A stretch of DNA of 47,654 nucleotides, from assembly GCA_012744445.1 (NCBI GenBank), contig JAAYBZ010000143.1, positions 1 to 47,654 of the forward strand. Reading direction: 5' to 3'. The DNA is from Myxococcales bacterium (lineage in GTDB: Bacteria; Myxococcota_A; Polyangia; Polyangiales; Houyiibacteriaceae). This document shows positions 45,744 through 47,654 of the stretch, piece by piece (the first letter of the stretch is position 1; every line of letters begins with the position of its first letter). The notes beneath the pieces are model-generated. The model did not search any database. It saw only the letters and a program-made list of their open reading frames with translations, and was not told the DNA's origin. Position numbers and translations under genes: made by a program.

Positions 45744-45815
45744 GGGCGGATAGCTCAGCGGTAGAGCGCTGGTTTTACACACCGGATGTCGCAGGTTCGA
45801 ACCCTGTTCCGCCCA
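45744..45815 (+). tRNA. tRNA-Val (anticodon UAC)
   Basis: The 72-nt cloverleaf has acceptor stem GGGCGGA/TCCGCCC (45744-45750, 45808-45814), D arm GCTC/GAGC, and anticodon stem CTGGT/ACCGG with loop TTTACAC. The anticodon is TAC at 45776-45778, which reads GUA and likely other Val codons. The T arm is GCAGG-TTCGAAC-CCTGT. The discriminator is A45815 and CCA is not encoded. It lies 65 bp after lon and is followed by a strong terminator. Confidence 0.95.
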
Positions 45816-45828
45816 CCCCGCGAGCACG

Positions 45829-45866
45829 AAGCGGCCCTCGAAGACCTCGAGGGCCGCTTTCCTTTT
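45829..45866 (+). terminator. Rho-independent terminator after tRNA-Val
   Basis: A 13-bp perfect stem, AAGCGGCCCTCGA (45829-45841) with TCGAGGGCCGCTT (45847-45859), with a 5-nt loop, followed by TCCTTTT. It could also protect against read-through into the convergent membrane protein gene. Confidence 0.85.
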
Positions 45867-45950
45867 CGGGCTGCACCAAGGAACCGCCGCGGCGCTCACG
45901 TCCGATCGAACACGGGTGCGGCGCGGGCAGCCCACATCGCGGCCCCGAGC

Positions 45951-46868
45951 TCAGGCCGCGCCGTCGGCCACCTCGAAGGTCTCTTCGTCGTCGTCGAAGT
46001 CGTCGCCCTCTTCCATCTGCGCCGCGGCGTGGCGCTCGAGCCGCTCGAGCTGCTCCTTGGAGATGAGCGCGTGGTCGAGGTGGACGGTCTCGCTCTGCTC
46101 GTCCTCGCCCTTGCTGTTGACGGTGTGCTGCACCTCGACGAGGGAGAGTGTGTTGGTCTTCCCGCAGTGCTCGCAGCGCGCGACCTTGACCGTGACGTAA
46201 CGGCTGTCCGCGGCCTCCGGGGGCGGGAGCTGCTCGATGGCGTCGAGATCTCCCTCGAAGGCCTTGAGGCGCGTCGTCTCGTGCTCGGGCGCGGCCGAGA
46301 GCACCAGGAGCACCTGATCGTCGGAGCACCACCGGCCGCACGGCTCGCAGAAGACGCCCTCGGCGGCCGTGAGGTACGCATAGCCGGTCGCGCCGCCGAG
46401 CACGATGAGGGCCTCGAGGCCCCAGATCGCCCAGAGGAACCAGCCCGATACGGGCTCGGAGTTGCGGATCGACCAGGGGCCGAGCTCGTTGATCTCGGCG
46501 ATGAGCAGGAAGAGGACCTCCGGGTCGAGGAGGTAGACGGCCTCGAAGTCCTCGACGTCCTCCATGAATTTGGCGAGCCAGACGAGCCAGCCGACGGCGT
46601 GCGCAAAGGCGGCCGCGAGGAGCGCCACGGCGGCGACCGCGAAGGCGTTGCGCACCTTCCCCGCCTTCATGGTCTTGGCCACCAAGAAGCCCATGGCCAC
46701 GCCGAAGGCGACCGTGGCCAGGACGCTCACGTAGATGAAGGGGTTGATGAAGATGACGAAGCCGTAGACGGCGCCGAGGACGAGGCCGCCGGCCAAGCCC
46801 GCGACGAGGCCGAGCAAGAGCCCCTGCGGCGTCACCACGCCCGAGTGCGAATAAGTGCGAGGTCGCAT
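45951..46868 (-). CDS. Membrane protein with Cys-pair (zinc-ribbon-like) C-terminal domain
   Basis: The 305-residue protein has about four membrane spans: GLLLGLVAGLAGGLVLGAVY and a following helix (~15-60), one near 72-95 and one in the WFLWAIWGLEALIVLGGATG segment. A soluble C-terminal half follows with two Cys clusters (CEPCGRWC; ARCEHCG), probably one zinc or redox site, then an acidic tail (EEGDDFDDDEETFE). The ATG at 46868 is chosen for GGAG eight bases upstream; the longer frame from 47105 overlaps the TolC-like gene. I do not recognise the family. It is downstream of a TolC-family gene with an 82-bp gap. Confidence 0.65.
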   Translation of the reverse strand: MRPRTYSHSGVVTPQGLLLGLVAGLAGGLVLGAVYGFVIFINPFIYVSVLATVAFGVAMGFLVAKTMKAGKVRNAFAVAAVALLAAAFAHAVGWLVWLAKFMEDVEDFEAVYLLDPEVLFLLIAEINELGPWSIRNSEPVSGWFLWAIWGLEALIVLGGATGYAYLTAAEGVFCEPCGRWCSDDQVLLVLSAAPEHETTRLKAFEGDLDAIEQLPPPEAADSRYVTVKVARCEHCGKTNTLSLVEVQHTVNSKGEDEQSETVHLDHALISKEQLERLERHAAAQMEEGDDFDDDEETFEVADGAA

Positions 46869-46950
46869 TCCCGTTTCTCCAGTCCATCCCGGGACTGCAA
46901 ACGTCGCACCCAGGCCACGCTCGCGGGATAACACGCCGAAAATCTCGCGA

Positions 46951-47654
46951 TCAACCGGCCCTCCCCGCGACGACCGCCGCGGCCAGGACGCGGGCGAGCT
47001 CCGCCTCGGCCTCCGCGACCTCGCGCGCGAGATCGAGCTCCTTCTCCAGGGCCTCGGCGTGCGCCCGCGCGGCGTCGAGGAGATCGACGATGGAGAACAC
47101 GCCACCCGCGTAGGCGCGCGTGGCCTTTTCGACGAGGCTCGTCGCGCGAGGGAGCGCGCCTTCGCGGTGCCGCGCGAGCGTCTCCCTCGCCGCCGCGAGG
47201 CGCGCGAGGGCCGCCCCCACCTCGGTCCGCACGCGTGCTTCGAGCGCCTCCGCGCGCATCTCGTGCACGGCGGCCTCGGCCCGCGTCCGCCCGACGAGCC
47301 CGCGGTTGCGATCGGCCACGGGGAGCGGGAGCCTCAGGCCGCCGATCACGTTGGCGCCGTCGGCCTCCCGCGCGACGTAGGTGCCGAGGGTGAGCACGGG
47401 GTTCGGCCTGGCCTCCACGAGGTATTGGTGCGCGAGGCTGCGCTTCTCCTTCGCGAGGTGCCGCTCGAGCCATACGTCGGGGCGAGCCGCGAGCGCCTCG
47501 CGGACGAGCGCGCCCTCGGAGGCCGTGCCCTCGTAGCGCGAGAGCCCGTCGAAGCGCACGTCGATAACGCCGATCGAGGGATCGTTCACGAGCACGCGGA
47601 CGGCCGCCTCGGCTCCGTCGCGGCGGAGACGCGCGCCCGCGAGATCGGCGCGCA
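46951..47654 (-). CDS. TolC-family outer-membrane efflux protein, N-terminus cut by window edge
   Basis: The frame is open to the window edge; the upstream part reads ARADLAGARLRRDGAEAAVR. The C-terminal ~230 residues show the TolC/OEP fold: ALVREALAARPDVWLERH, GGLRLPLPVADRNRGLVGRTRAEAAV, then ATRAYAGGVFSIVDLLDAARA and a coiled-coil tail. These proteins form the outer-membrane duct for RND efflux pumps or type I secretion; the partner genes are outside the window. Confidence 0.8.
   Translation of the reverse strand, partial: RADLAGARLRRDGAEAAVRVLVNDPSIGVIDVRFDGLSRYEGTASEGALVREALAARPDVWLERHLAKEKRSLAHQYLVEARPNPVLTLGTYVAREADGANVIGGLRLPLPVADRNRGLVGRTRAEAAVHEMRAEALEARVRTEVGAALARLAAARETLARHREGALPRATSLVEKATRAYAGGVFSIVDLLDAARAHAEALEKELDLAREVAEAEAELARVLAAAVVAGRAG

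Noticed and set aside
45744..45815. tRNA-Val as an attachment site for an integrated element
   Set aside because: No integrase gene or duplicated tRNA 3' end is seen in the flanking sequence.

Overview
This is a high-GC window with strong G/C third-position bias, so most long antisense frames are shadows. It reads as a chromosomal segment of a myxobacterium-like organism (Myxococcota). The reasons are a Glt/Agl-type gliding-machinery gene cluster, many lipoproteins and TPR proteins, RNase J, and an AgmX/TonB-type tail domain. The genus cannot be named from sequence alone; Polyangia/Sandaracinaceae-like is a guess.

Layout. 1-1.3 kb (minus): an acyl-CoA synthetase cut by the window edge, with tsaE overlapping it. 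1.3-3.9 kb (plus): a secreted M1-type metallopeptidase and a multi-pass membrane protein, overlapping by ATGA. 3.9-24.3 kb (minus): about 20 kb encoding a Glt-like envelope complex. In transcription order it is GltC-, GltD- and GltE-like proteins, a CglF/GltF-like small protein, a GltG-like FHA/TM/TonB-tail protein, an extra TPR protein, and a 3,360-residue GltI/AgmK-like TPR protein. It appears split into three transcription units, each with a readable -35/-10 pair (18-bp spacers); the first two end in intrinsic terminators.

24.7-33.6 kb (mostly plus): two lipoproteins (one Cys-rich, one with a lamin-tail-like domain), recD2, a serine hydrolase (minus), truD, an ExbB-ExbD-TonB operon and another lipoprotein. 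33.5-36.8 kb (minus): radA and an outer-membrane barrel-like protein. 37-45.8 kb (plus): a LysR regulator, RNase J, dCMP deaminase, then a proteostasis block of trigger factor, clpX and lon with no clpP in its usual place, followed by tRNA-Val(UAC). 45.9-47.7 kb (minus): a zinc-ribbon membrane protein and a TolC-family protein cut by the window edge.

How the genes work together. In Myxococcus xanthus, Glt proteins span the envelope and are driven by a TolQ/TolR-type motor (AglRQS). Here the cytoplasmic (GltI), inner-membrane (GltG) and periplasmic (GltC/D/E/F) parts are collinear. GltJ and the M. xanthus outer-membrane barrels GltA/B/H are not in the cluster. An ExbB/ExbD/TonB operon and an outer-membrane barrel-like gene lie 7-12 kb away and are candidate, unproven partners. 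The cluster may be a core Glt system with a non-canonical composition and possibly a job other than gliding.
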